From positions 1,296,048 to 1,360,047 of the forward strand of contig NZ_CP061308.1 in assembly GCF_018687935.1 (NCBI RefSeq): a stretch of DNA of 64,000 nucleotides, in the 5' to 3' direction. The DNA is from Polynucleobacter sp. JS-JIR-5-A7 (lineage in GTDB: Bacteria > Pseudomonadota > Gammaproteobacteria > Burkholderiales > Burkholderiaceae). A model generated the notes under the pieces. The model was given only the letters and a program-made list of their open reading frames with translations, ran no database searches and had not been told where the DNA came from. Position 1 is the stretch's first letter; the number at the start of each line of letters is the position of its first letter. The position numbers and the translations under genes are program-made. Of this stretch, positions 19,040 to 27,581 are shown piece by piece.

Positions 19040-20020
19040 ATGAGATTAGGAATACTAAAAAAGGTCGTTTTCTCTGTGCTACCTTTCCTTTTTATTGGTG
19101 GACCTATCTCAGAGCTGCGGGCAGATGAGTTCCCTAGCAAGCCCGTGAAGATTTTGGTTCCGCAAACACCTGGCGGCGCCTCAGATGCCTTAGCAAGAAT
19201 TGTGGCTCAGAAATTAGGTGAAAAGTGGCAACAATCGGTAGTGGTTGAAAATCGCCCAGGCGCTGGCGGTAATGTAGGAATGGAGTTTGTCGCTCTCGCA
19301 CCCGCAGATGGCTATACCTTGCTCATGAGTTACGCAGGTTCTCACGCTATTAATGGCGCCCTTTATAAAAATTTACCGTTCAATGTGGAACGGGACTTTA
19401 CCCCCGTCGCCACACTTGCAGTTTTACCTTTTGTCCTCACCAGCAAACCCAACGCGCCTTTTAAATCAGCCAAAGAATTAGCGGAAATGGGTAAAACAAA
19501 GATCTTTACTTTTGGTTCTGCCGGTAATGGATCAGTCAATCATTTGCTGGGCGTGATGTTCAATACCACTGCTGGAATTAAGATGGAGCACATTCCTTAT
19601 AAAGGCGCTGCTCCTGCCATGCAAGATTTGATGGGTGGACAAATTGATATCGTATTTACTAGCCTACCCTCGGTTGCAGGATCAATTAAGTCCGGAACCC
19701 TGCAAGCAGTTGCAGTGACTAGTGGTGTGCGATCCAAAAACTTTCCTACCATTCCAACTATTGCAGAATCGGGCTTTAAAGATTTTGATGTCACTCCCTG
19801 GTTTGGCTTATTTGCCCCGGCAAAAACGCCGCCCAATATCATTCGCAAAATCAATCAAGATGTAGCGGAGGTTCTGCGAAATCCTGAAGTCATTGAGAAA
19901 TTTAATTCGCAGGGTGCCGATCCTTTTATCACGCAACCCAACGAATTTGCCTTAATCGTTAAAAAAGATATTCAGAAATGGGGAGAAGTTGTCAGAACCT
20001 CAAAGGCACAGATTGATTAA
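19040..20020 (+). CDS. TTT (Bug/TctC) receptor 1
   Basis: Periplasmic solute receptor, signal peptide to about residue 28 (ISELRA), then KPVKILVPQTPGGASDALAR and NRPGAGGNVG, the family blocks that bind a carboxylate ligand, and the late APAKTPPNIIRKINQDV helix. It starts at ATG behind AAAGGA. It diverges from the TauD-like dioxygenase and precedes the Rieske gene by 226 bases, so either enzyme's substrate may be its ligand. No TctA/TctB partner is near. Confidence 0.92.
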   Translation: MRLGILKKVVFSVLPFLFIGGPISELRADEFPSKPVKILVPQTPGGASDALARIVAQKLGEKWQQSVVVENRPGAGGNVGMEFVALAPADGYTLLMSYAGSHAINGALYKNLPFNVERDFTPVATLAVLPFVLTSKPNAPFKSAKELAEMGKTKIFTFGSAGNGSVNHLLGVMFNTTAGIKMEHIPYKGAAPAMQDLMGGQIDIVFTSLPSVAGSIKSGTLQAVAVTSGVRSKNFPTIPTIAESGFKDFDVTPWFGLFAPAKTPPNIIRKINQDVAEVLRNPEVIEKFNSQGADPFITQPNEFALIVKKDIQKWGEVVRTSKAQID

Positions 20021-20246
20021 TAAGCGAGGTTCAGATGAGTGGTTTTTATTTTTTATGACCTCTTCTAGCTAAGTCATTTGATTTTGTATTTCCGCCCTCT
20101 TGGATTACCAAGCATGCAACAATCGGCATCGCATGAATTAAGGTATGTTTTGCTTTACTCTGCAGCACAAAGGCATCAAAACTAATTTTTTGTATTAAGA
20201 TCATTCGAACGATAAGCTTTGAACCATAAGCTGAAGATGAGGGTAT

Positions 20247-21554
20247 ATGCTTTCCGCGCAAGATAATGCATTTCTGGTCACTAGTGAACCCAATACGCCG
20301 ATGGGTAATTATTTACGCTGCCATTGGCATCCGGTAGCTCTTTCAGAAGAAGTAGCAGCGCCGGATTGCCCTCCTATTCGCGTCAAAGTCATGGGTGAAG
20401 ACCTATTACTGTTTCGGGATACCAATGGCAAAACCGGTTTAATCGAACCATTTTGCGCACACCGTGGCGCAGATCTTTTCTTTGGTAGAAATGAAGAGTG
20501 TGGCATTCGCTGTATCTATCATGGCTGGAAATACGACATTCACGGTAACTGTATTGATATGCCCAATGTCCCTAAAGATGCTGCCTATCATGGGAAGATC
20601 AAAATTAAAGCGTATCCCACGCAAGAGTTTGCTGACATGGTTTGGGCTTATATGGGTCCTGCAGACCTACAACCCAAAGACGTTCCCCAACTTGAAGTTG
20701 GCCTTGTTCCCCCTAATCAACGCTATGTCACTAAACGCTTAATCGAGTGCAATTGGGTGCATTCGATGGAGGGCGCATTAGATACTGCGCATTTCTCGTT
20801 TTTACATATGCCAGCCCCAGCATTTCTTAAAGACGACACTACGAATATTGCTGCTGATGAGAAACGCATCCGCTGGTTGCGCAATGACCCAGCCCCCCGT
20901 TTTAAGATCATTGAACATGCCGTGGGCTTTCTGATTGGTGGCGCTAGAAATGCTGATCCAGGAGACCACTATTGGCGCCTTACTCAATACATGTTGCCAA
21001 CCCATTCCATCACTCCTTCAGCAATGCCCAATGAAACCTACTATGGTTACTCTTGGACGCCCATCGATGATCATCATTGTTGGATGTATGTCTATGCTTG
21101 GCATCCAGAACATCCCATTCCTGATGAAGAACGCAAAAAATATATCCAAGGTGGTTATGGGCAATTTGCAAAACTAGGCCCAGGCTATGTCCCTCTGCGC
21201 AACCGCAGCAATCAATATCTGATGAGTCGTGAAGAGCAAAAAACAATTACATTTACCGGAATTTCAGGAATTGCTGAGCAAGACCAGATGGCTCAAGAAA
21301 GTCAGGGCTATATTGTTGACCGCACCAAAGAAAATCTATCACCTACTGATGTTGGCATCATTCGTTTTAGAAAAATCTTATTAGAAGATGCGAAGGCTTA
21401 TGCCAATGGCAAGAAACCGAAGTCTCCTCACCTGCCTGATGAATATTGTCTACGCGGCGGTGGAGCACATACGAAAGCCAGTTTGTCCTTAGAAGAAGTA
21501 ATGCAAGAGCGCTTTGACTCCACCACGGGAAAGGTTCATGATGCCAAGCACTAA
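20247..21554 (+). CDS. Rieske aromatic ring-hydroxylating oxygenase, large subunit (phthalate 4,5-dioxygenase-like)
   Basis: Terminal oxygenase component of 435 residues. The Rieske [2Fe-2S] ligands are Cys70-His72 and Cys89-His92 (CAHRG, CIYHGW). The catalytic domain keeps the mononuclear-iron motif DTAHFSFLH and an upstream bridging region NWVHSMEG. The layout is that of the one-component-type alpha subunits of the phthalate dioxygenase class, which use a separate ferredoxin-reductase; none is encoded nearby. The start has GAGGG five bases upstream. It overlaps the following Bug gene by 17 bases, suggesting uptake and ring attack of the same aromatic acid. Confidence 0.9.
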   Translation: MLSAQDNAFLVTSEPNTPMGNYLRCHWHPVALSEEVAAPDCPPIRVKVMGEDLLLFRDTNGKTGLIEPFCAHRGADLFFGRNEECGIRCIYHGWKYDIHGNCIDMPNVPKDAAYHGKIKIKAYPTQEFADMVWAYMGPADLQPKDVPQLEVGLVPPNQRYVTKRLIECNWVHSMEGALDTAHFSFLHMPAPAFLKDDTTNIAADEKRIRWLRNDPAPRFKIIEHAVGFLIGGARNADPGDHYWRLTQYMLPTHSITPSAMPNETYYGYSWTPIDDHHCWMYVYAWHPEHPIPDEERKKYIQGGYGQFAKLGPGYVPLRNRSNQYLMSREEQKTITFTGISGIAEQDQMAQESQGYIVDRTKENLSPTDVGIIRFRKILLEDAKAYANGKKPKSPHLPDEYCLRGGGAHTKASLSLEEVMQERFDSTTGKVHDAKH

Positions 21555-22518
21555 TATTTTTACTGCACTTTTTTTTAGTCTGATTACCTGCTTCTTCAGC
21601 GCAAGTAGCTTTGCCCAAAATTATCCCAATAAACCCGTGACAGTAATCGTGCCTTTTTCTGCTGGCAGTGCTAGTGATGTGGTAACTCGTGTATTACTAG
21701 ATAAGGTGAGTAACAATACTGGCACCCGTTTTGTATTTGATAATCGCCCGGCAGCAGGCGGTAATGTTGGAACTGCAGCGCTGGTGCGAGCCGAACCAGA
21801 CGGCTATACGATTGGAATTAGCACCTCTGGCCCCCTGGCGATTAATAAAATCTTAAATCCGGATCTGGGTTACGACCCTGAAAAAGAGATTCAAGGCATC
21901 GCTGTGTTTGCAGTGTTGCCAAATGTGATTGTGGTGAGCTCAACCCTCAATATCAATACTCTTGGTCAGTTAAATGACTATGTACGAAAAAATCCTGACG
22001 TAGGTTATGGTTCTGTTGGTAACGGCAGCTCTCAGCACTTAGCCGGCGCCTACTACGAACAACTTGTTGGCGCCAAAATGTTGCATGTGCCCTATCGTGT
22101 TACCGCCAATATGGTGACCGATCTGGTAGCTGGTCGCGTTCCAACGAGTTTTCAGTTATTTCCCAATGTCGTTGGACAAATTAATAGTGGCAACGTCAAA
22201 GCACTAGCGGTTGCCTCTAATAAACGCTTAGCCGCTATTCCCGATGTGCCCACCGCCGCTGAAGCGGGCCTCAAAGGCTATGAATCTGCTGCTTGGTTTG
22301 CGCTCATTGCACCCAAAAACACCCCAAAATCTATTTTAGATAAGCTCAATAAGGATGTGAACCAAGCCTTGTCTGACCCCACAGTGCGTGCGAAGTTTTC
22401 AGAGCTTGGGGCAGAACCGATGATTGGCCCACCAGAAGATCTCAATAATTTGATGGCATCTGATATTAAGAAGTGGACTGCGATTATTAAAAAGGGTGGC
22501 ATTACTTTAGAAAAATAA
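21538..22518 (+). CDS. TTT (Bug/TctC) receptor 2, coupled to the Rieske oxygenase
   Basis: Periplasmic receptor of 326 residues. I choose ATG 21538 (second ATG follows directly) because GGAAAGG lies just upstream and the signal peptide (FSASSFAQ) is then at the N-terminus; the open frame reaches back to 21514. Family blocks are KPVTVIVPFSAGSASD, NRPAAGGNVG and ALIAPKNTPKSIL. The motif here reads SAGSASD where most have PGGxxD. The gene begins inside the end of the oxygenase gene, implying translational coupling; an aromatic carboxylate such as a phthalate isomer is a reasonable ligand guess. Confidence 0.92.
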   Translation: MMPSTNIFTALFFSLITCFFSASSFAQNYPNKPVTVIVPFSAGSASDVVTRVLLDKVSNNTGTRFVFDNRPAAGGNVGTAALVRAEPDGYTIGISTSGPLAINKILNPDLGYDPEKEIQGIAVFAVLPNVIVVSSTLNINTLGQLNDYVRKNPDVGYGSVGNGSSQHLAGAYYEQLVGAKMLHVPYRVTANMVTDLVAGRVPTSFQLFPNVVGQINSGNVKALAVASNKRLAAIPDVPTAAEAGLKGYESAAWFALIAPKNTPKSILDKLNKDVNQALSDPTVRAKFSELGAEPMIGPPEDLNNLMASDIKKWTAIIKKGGITLEK

Positions 22519-22531
22519 TCTGCAGGCGGGA

Positions 22532-23524
22532 TTATTCTTTTTTAAGTCCAGCCGACTGCACTACTGGTCGCAAACTAACGAGTTCTTTGGCAATAAATCC
22601 AGTGGCTGCAACGCCCGTGAGATTGGTAATAGGCTGAATGGATATTGAGTTTAATTTTTCTAATAACTCTGGGTTTTTGAGAGCCTTAGTTGTCGCCAAT
22701 ATCAAGGTATTAGTCACTTGAGGCGACAGACCCTCAGGTGCTGAGACAATATTCCATAAAGCCGCTTGGAAATCTTTTAAGCCCGTTACCTCATTTACGG
22801 TCGGCACATCAGGAATCAAAGGAGATCGCTTGGAGGCCGCAATTGCAACAATTCTTAACTTTTCAGCACGATGTTGTTGAATTAATGAACCCAATGTGTC
22901 AACCGTCATATTGACTTGATTACCAATCAAAGCAGGGATTGCTTGCGCGCTTCCTCTAAAAGGAATGTGCTGGATATCTAGCCCGCCTAATTCATACTTC
23001 AAACGCTCTCCGACAATATGCAAATACGTTCCCTCTCCTGCTGACCCATATTGCAACTTGCCTGGGTTGATACGTGCATATTCAATGAACTCTTTCAAGC
23101 CCCCTTTGGTTGTTGGGCTTACTGCAAACACAATAGGCGCATCCCCAACCACGGCAATTTCTGTAAAGTCTTTGATCGAATCATACTGAGGCTTTGGATT
23201 AATTAAGCTGTACAGCACATGAGTAGAAGCAGTTCCAAATAACAAGGTATATCCATCTGGGGCGCTGTTTTTCACTTCTAAACTTCCAATTGCGCCACTG
23301 GCTCCGCTTTTATTATCGACAACTACAGGTTTTCCCAATTGAGTCGACAAAGCCTGTGCGTACTGTCTTGCAAATTGATCGGTAGGACCACCTGCTGGAA
23401 ACGGCACTACTAAACGAATTGGTTTAACGGGGTATGCAGCAGATGGGCCTGAGGTCTGAGCAAAGCTCGCTGAGACAGCCAAATAAGATACCAACACCCA
23501 TAGTAGCGATTGCATCACTTTCAT
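22532..23524 (-). CDS. TTT (Bug/TctC) receptor 3
   Basis: Periplasmic receptor of 330 residues, signal peptide ending SASFAQ, then KPIRLVVPFPAGGPTDQFAR, KSGASGAIGSLEV and the C-terminal NIVSAPEGLSPQVTN. It follows a GlcG/HbpS-family gene by nine bases on the minus strand and is convergent with receptor 2 across 13 bases. The small cluster rhodanese-GlcG-Bug is probably one transcript. Confidence 0.92.
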   Translation of the reverse strand: MKVMQSLLWVLVSYLAVSASFAQTSGPSAAYPVKPIRLVVPFPAGGPTDQFARQYAQALSTQLGKPVVVDNKSGASGAIGSLEVKNSAPDGYTLLFGTASTHVLYSLINPKPQYDSIKDFTEIAVVGDAPIVFAVSPTTKGGLKEFIEYARINPGKLQYGSAGEGTYLHIVGERLKYELGGLDIQHIPFRGSAQAIPALIGNQVNMTVDTLGSLIQQHRAEKLRIVAIAASKRSPLIPDVPTVNEVTGLKDFQAALWNIVSAPEGLSPQVTNTLILATTKALKNPELLEKLNSISIQPITNLTGVAATGFIAKELVSLRPVVQSAGLKKE

Positions 23525-23533
23525 TACGATCTC

Positions 23534-24022
23534 TTATAGTTTTCCGTCATTCCAATTTTCTGCTGGCATCGGCGGCTCCGCAATAAAGCCAGCCGATTTA
23601 ATGGACTCAATAGCGCAGTATTCATCTTTATCTGATGCATCACCACTAATTCCAACAGCGCCAATTGCTACTCTGTCTTGATTCACAATCAACACACCGC
23701 CTGGGGTAGGAATAAATCTGCCATCAGATGCAGCTGATAAAGCCGCTTGAAAGCTAGGCCGATCAGATAATCTATCTCGGATAGTTCTAGTTGGCATTCC
23801 CATCCCAAGAGATGCCCAAGCTTTACCAATGGCAATATCGTGACGCAAGATGCCACAACCATCTTCTCTTTTAAAAGAGACTACATGCCCACCAGAATCT
23901 AATACCACCACTGCCAATGGCAAAAGTTGATGTTGTGAACGCAATCTTAGAGCCTCATCAATGATCCGGTCAGCATCAGCTAAAGTAAGACTTGAATGAT
24001 TTGCTATGAGCTTTTCAGCCAT
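23534..24022 (-). CDS. GlcG/HbpS-family protein
   Basis: Single-domain protein of 162 residues with the family blocks LPLAVVVLDSGGHVVSFKREDG, AIGKAWASLGMG and the glycine-rich TPGGVLIVNQDRVAIGAVGISGDASDKDE. Homologues are encoded in glycolate, propanediol and aromatic catabolic operons and one (HbpS) binds haem; the molecular function is mostly unsettled. No signal peptide. It lies between a rhodanese gene and a Bug receptor gene, consistent with an accessory catabolic role. Confidence 0.85.
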   Translation of the reverse strand: MAEKLIANHSSLTLADADRIIDEALRLRSQHQLLPLAVVVLDSGGHVVSFKREDGCGILRHDIAIGKAWASLGMGMPTRTIRDRLSDRPSFQAALSAASDGRFIPTPGGVLIVNQDRVAIGAVGISGDASDKDEYCAIESIKSAGFIAEPPMPAENWNDGKL

Positions 24023-24040
24023 GGTTTTTGCTCCGGTTCA

Positions 24041-25030
24041 CTAATTACTTTTATTTTTCAAAGCTTCTTCTAGCTGGGTAATTTTATTTTGCATTGCAGC
24101 CATCTTGGCATTGAGAGCGCCCACATTTAAGAAGGTTTCATCCGCTACAGGTGCTTTGAGGTTATTACCCCAACCTAGCCAAGCTGAGTCGTATACCTTA
24201 ACCTTCTTAAAGCCCAAAGTCTTTAATACCACTGCCGTTTCAGCGGCGCGCACCCCGCTTTGGCAATACACGACCGTCTCTTTATCAGGATCGAGATTGG
24301 CATAGAGTTTTTTAAGATCTGTTTGATTTTTCAGCGCCATACCGGAGTTATCAGCAACCTGTTTTTTACCTAACTTAATCGCGGTTGCCGGATCTTGCCA
24401 GTTATCCTCAAAAGGAATGTTGATGGAATTGGGAATATGACCACCGCGAATGGCTCTGACATCTTTGCCCGAAAATTCATCGGGAGTTCTAGCATCAATA
24501 ATTTGTACTGACTTTGATTGAGCAATCTTGAGCATCTCCTCATTGCTAACTACTAACTGAGGCTGAGCTACTAGTGCGACGGATACCGGTGGTAAGGCTT
24601 GGCGCTCTTTTTGCATTGGTAAACCCGCTTGCTTCCAGCCATCAATGCCATCGTGATAAATCTGCGCATTTTTTCCACCAAAGTAATTAATAGTGTACAA
24701 ACCAAAATAGGCATAGGGATTGCCCCGCGCACCATAAACTACAACATCTTTATTCACATCTAATCCGGCACTGTTAAAGAGCTTCTGGATTTGTTCTGTA
24801 GGAATGTAGTCTTCCTTATTTGGATCGCGAAGTGTGCCACCGACTTCACCAATATTGATTGCGCCTGGGATGTGGCCCTCTAAATAACTCTTTTCATCAC
24901 GCACGTCCCAAATGATCGCACCGCGCGCAACTGCCTGCTGCATCTGATCGGTTTGGATGATGGCTATTTTTTGCTGAGCAAAAGCCAGGGAAAAAATAGA
25001 TGCTAATACGATTGCTAAGATTGTCTTCAC
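24041..25030 (-). CDS. Periplasmic tandem-rhodanese sulfurtransferase
   Basis: Two rhodanese domains behind a signal peptide (IFSLAFAQ). In the second the active-site loop is intact (VVYCQSGVRAAETAVVL, Cys catalytic); in the first the equivalent loop is VVYGARGNPYAYFG with no cysteine, so it is structural, as usual for two-domain rhodaneses. A short coiled-coil-like tail (KMAAMQNKITQLEEALKNK) ends the protein. Export suggests sulfur transfer or thiol chemistry in the periplasm. First gene of the minus-strand set with GlcG and Bug receptor 3. Confidence 0.88.
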   Translation of the reverse strand: MKTILAIVLASIFSLAFAQQKIAIIQTDQMQQAVARGAIIWDVRDEKSYLEGHIPGAINIGEVGGTLRDPNKEDYIPTEQIQKLFNSAGLDVNKDVVVYGARGNPYAYFGLYTINYFGGKNAQIYHDGIDGWKQAGLPMQKERQALPPVSVALVAQPQLVVSNEEMLKIAQSKSVQIIDARTPDEFSGKDVRAIRGGHIPNSINIPFEDNWQDPATAIKLGKKQVADNSGMALKNQTDLKKLYANLDPDKETVVYCQSGVRAAETAVVLKTLGFKKVKVYDSAWLGWGNNLKAPVADETFLNVGALNAKMAAMQNKITQLEEALKNKSN

Positions 25031-25250
25031 AGGAATTCCTTTGGGTTAATGGGGTTAACAATACACCAAGACATCAATTTCTAGAATAGTGCCATCTATT
25101 TATATGTTGCTAGTGTTGGACACTCACATTCAGATGATATCTAAGCACAATAAAAGTGCGAGGTGAAAGTGCGAAGCGGTAATTTTTACGGCTCTATCGG
25201 CGCGGTAATTCACATATTCACGTAATTGGATGATATTAGTTACTTATTAA

Positions 25251-25282
25251 GCCTTTACAAGTGTAAGGCTTTGCTTTACACT
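25251..25282 (+). promoter_or_regulatory. Candidate higBA operator
   Basis: Nested inverted repeats sit 27-58 bases before higB: GCCTTTACA/TGTAAGGC around an AG centre, and AGTGTAAG/CTTTACACT around GCTTTG. Overlapping dyads in this position are typical of HigA autoregulation; binding is inferred. Confidence 0.5.
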
Positions 25283-25308
25283 TTGCTTTAAATCTTTAAA
25301 ATAGATGG

Positions 25309-25584
25309 ATGATTGAATCGTTTATACACAAAGGTTTAAAAGAGTTATTTGAAGACGGAAAAAGCATCAAGATTCAGAAAGCATTAGCAAACAGAATCAT
25401 TCGACGTTTAGACGCCATTGACTCTGCTAAATCGCTAGATGATCTCAAGGTGCCGGGTTTTAATTTTCATGGCTTAGAAGGAGTTCCAAAACGCTATAGC
25501 ATTCATATAAATGGCCCCTGGTGTCTCACCTTTGAATGGCGCGATGAGAATGCTTATCGACTTAACCTAGAAAACTATCACTAA
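25309..25584 (+). CDS. higB: HigB-type toxin
   Basis: RelE-superfamily mRNA interferase of 91 residues. The conserved order is FIHKGLKELFEDGKS at the N-terminus, DLKVPGFNFHGLEG in the middle and RYSIHINGPWCLTFEW with a terminal YRLNLENYH. HigB cleaves mRNA bound to ribosomes. Toxin-first order with HigA four bases downstream is the defining HigBA arrangement. Confidence 0.93.
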   Translation: MIESFIHKGLKELFEDGKSIKIQKALANRIIRRLDAIDSAKSLDDLKVPGFNFHGLEGVPKRYSIHINGPWCLTFEWRDENAYRLNLENYH

Positions 25585-25588
25585 TATC

Positions 25589-25891
25589 ATGCGAAAAAGA
25601 TTACCTACCCACCCTGGCGCCATCTTAAGAGAGGATGTCTTTCCAACTCTTGGCATATCCGTCACAGAGTTTGCAAAGCATCTTGGCATCTCTAGGCAGA
25701 CCCTTCATGCTGTTTTGGCGGAAAAAAGCTCGATCACTCCTGAGCTTGCTTTACGCATTGGCGCTTTCTTAGGTAATGGCCCACAACTCTGGATTGAGAT
25801 GCAGTCTAAATATGATTTGTGGCAGGCAGAGCTTAAGTTGAAAAAAGTATTGCCCAAAATTACCTTATTCAAGCATTTGTTAGCTGCCTAG
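25589..25891 (+). CDS. higA: HigA-type antitoxin
   Basis: Hundred-residue XRE-family antitoxin beginning RLPTHPGAILREDVFPTLG, with a helix-turn-helix (VTEFAKHLGISRQTLHAVLAE) and the family block LRIGAFLGNGPQLWIEMQ. It neutralises HigB and probably represses the operon through the upstream dyads. The last 23 bases overlap the 3' end of the opposite-strand zinc-ribbon membrane protein gene, so convergent transcripts may interfere. Confidence 0.93.
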   Translation: MRKRLPTHPGAILREDVFPTLGISVTEFAKHLGISRQTLHAVLAEKSSITPELALRIGAFLGNGPQLWIEMQSKYDLWQAELKLKKVLPKITLFKHLLAA

Positions 25892-26342
25892 CTTTGCACT
25901 CATCACAGTAGTATTTGCCATTTTTCTCCCAAGCTTGAATACCGAGCTTCTTAGTGCACCAGTAGCAATATAGATTTGTTGAGGGAATAAATTTCCTACT
26001 TGCTAAATCTGGCAACTCAGAATTGACTGCATATTGCGATAAATGAACTTCAACTGCCTTGGGCTTTAACAGCGCAATCATCCATCTCCAAGTCTTGGGG
26101 ATGAGTCGGTAATGAAAGATTGCGTAGATGCAAAATATCCCCAATAAAATAAAAACAACTGATAGTGGGTTTTGCGCCATCCACTCCAAGATGGCTATTG
26201 CCGCTAGGTAAGCAATATAAAGACCAACGATTGCCATGAGATACGGCCAGATGGCAGCCAATATCAATATCGAAATGATGGTGCCAATGATCGAGCCACC
26301 ACTTCCGCCAGAATCATTATTACCATCATCATAATCAGACAT
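25869..26342 (-). CDS. Membrane protein with C-terminal zinc ribbon, unknown function
   Basis: Not recognised. A Ser/Gly/Asp-rich cytosolic-looking N-terminus precedes about three hydrophobic segments (SIIGTIISILILAAI, YLMAIVGLYIAYLAAIAIL, LSVVFILLGIFCIYAIF), and the C-terminus carries CYWC and CDEC pairs about 17 residues apart, a plausible zinc ribbon. It is preceded by AAGGGAAGAA near the start. It is convergent with higA (23-base overlap) and follows another unknown gene by 46 bases; the two may be co-transcribed. Confidence 0.75.
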   Translation of the reverse strand: MSDYDDGNNDSGGSGGSIIGTIISILILAAIWPYLMAIVGLYIAYLAAIAILEWMAQNPLSVVFILLGIFCIYAIFHYRLIPKTWRWMIALLKPKAVEVHLSQYAVNSELPDLASRKFIPSTNLYCYWCTKKLGIQAWEKNGKYYCDECKARQLTNA

Positions 26343-26388
26343 GAGTTCTTCCCTTTAAGCGATTAGACCAATGCCAAACTTGGTTCGC

Positions 26389-26751
26389 TTAATGGAGCAC
26401 TGCCTCCGATACCTCAGGCTTTCCCTCAGGGTTCTTCTTTTGGTTTGACACCAAGAACTCTTTCGTTTCTAGCGCGACCGTAAGATAAGCGTCGGTAGCA
26501 TTTCTAAATGCCTCATGCGCATCTTCTTTGCTAAAAATATAGGTTAGGCTAAAGATCAGATTGTCTGCATCTTCACCATCAACTGTGACAGTATTGCCGG
26601 CATCGTTATCAACTACCCGCAAGCCCCTGCAGAACTCTGGTTTCTCGCCATCCACCCAACTCATATCGAGGCGATCTATATCAAACCGCAGGCTACGAAA
26701 TAAGTTATTGATAGTAAAACGGGTACCATTTAAGTATGTGTAATCACGCAT
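26389..26751 (-). CDS. Hypothetical protein
   Basis: Not recognised. A 120-residue soluble, acidic protein with no signal peptide, membrane helix or known motif; the fold may be alpha/beta, with strand-like blocks FTINNLFRSLRFDID and NTVTVDGEDADNLIFSLTYIF. A GGAGGT precedes the ATG by about five bases, which supports translation. It lies upstream of the zinc-ribbon membrane protein gene on the same strand. Confidence 0.7.
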   Translation of the reverse strand: MRDYTYLNGTRFTINNLFRSLRFDIDRLDMSWVDGEKPEFCRGLRVVDNDAGNTVTVDGEDADNLIFSLTYIFSKEDAHEAFRNATDAYLTVALETKEFLVSNQKKNPEGKPEVSEAVLH

Positions 26752-26850
26752 AAGACCTCCAATATCAATTGATTAATCTCTACTACTCAATTATCAAGAT
26801 TGGGAGGTTCAAATAATGAGCTTGTGATCTCTTTTTGATCCATTTGCCCA

Positions 26851-26880
26851 ATAAAAAACCCACCAAATGGTGGGTTTGTC
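26851..26880 (-). terminator. Intrinsic terminator for leftward transcription
   Basis: Ten-base-pair stem AAACCCACCA with its complement and a two-base centre; on the minus strand the hairpin is followed by TTTTTATT. It closes the transcript coming from the HPP gene and possibly from the amidase/ABC operon. The rest of the 273-base gap 26752-27024 shows nothing I can support. Confidence 0.85.
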
Positions 26881-27024
26881 GCTTTGGATTACCCATCACC
26901 ATTGTTGGTATTGGGTCTCATCTTTTTAGCACCTTACTAGCGTTAGCAGGTTGCTGTGGCGACAAAGCCATCTCTTGATGTAGATTTAATTATGCAGACT
27001 TTGGAACATTTTTGTCAATCAATT

Positions 27025-27531
27025 TTATTGGTCCCAGATGCTCCAATTTAAGGAAGGTGGCGATGGCTGGGTCCAAGAGATTGGATACTTTCTGACTCCC
27101 ACACCTAGTCGGCTCCAGATGTAAGCAACTACAAAAATAATAGTGACACCGAGTAATACCGTGACGCCAAGATGAATAAAACTCGCATGGGCCTGAATCA
27201 TAATGAGCGGGTTTGCACCTGCGGGCGGATGCACACATCTCACCACCAATAAGATGCCGATCGTTACTACTAAAGCAATAATGTAGACCCAAAAGGCATC
27301 GCCAAATAATTGATAAGCCAAGATGCCTACTAGGCTACTGATGAGGTGCGCGCCAAAGACTGCCCTGGGCTGCGCAGCCGGGGCAGTAGTCAGAGCAAAT
27401 AAAAAAAGTGTGGTGCCGCCCAATGAGGCTAACAATAGTGGGGAGTTGGTTTTTGTCACCCACAAGGCAAGAGAAATCGCGACAGAAGATCCGAGCAATA
27501 CCCAAAGCAAGCGAAGCAAACGTGTTTTCAT
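27025..27531 (-). CDS. HPP-family membrane protein
   Basis: Small integral membrane protein of 168 residues with four to five helices and the signature VHPPAGANPLIM that names the family. Cyanobacterial and plant relatives have been linked to nitrite transport; for most bacterial members the function is unknown. It lies 50 bases after the amidase gene on the same strand and may be read through from the ABC operon, ending at the terminator near 26860. Confidence 0.88.
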   Translation of the reverse strand: MKTRLLRLLWVLLGSSVAISLALWVTKTNSPLLLASLGGTTLFLFALTTAPAAQPRAVFGAHLISSLVGILAYQLFGDAFWVYIIALVVTIGILLVVRCVHPPAGANPLIMIQAHASFIHLGVTVLLGVTIIFVVAYIWSRLGVGVRKYPISWTQPSPPSLNWSIWDQ

Positions 27532-27581
27532 TGCCTCATCATAATAAGCGCTTGATCAAAGATAGCATAAAGCGCTTTTGC

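Noticed and set aside
20046..20261. 71-codon open frame on the minus strand upstream of the Rieske gene
   Set aside because: It begins inside the Rieske coding start and crosses its promoter region; no ribosome-binding site or family pattern.
26885..27010. Very short frames (17 and 10 codons) downstream of the HPP gene
   Set aside because: No ribosome-binding site and too short to judge; probably part of the transcript's 3' untranslated region.
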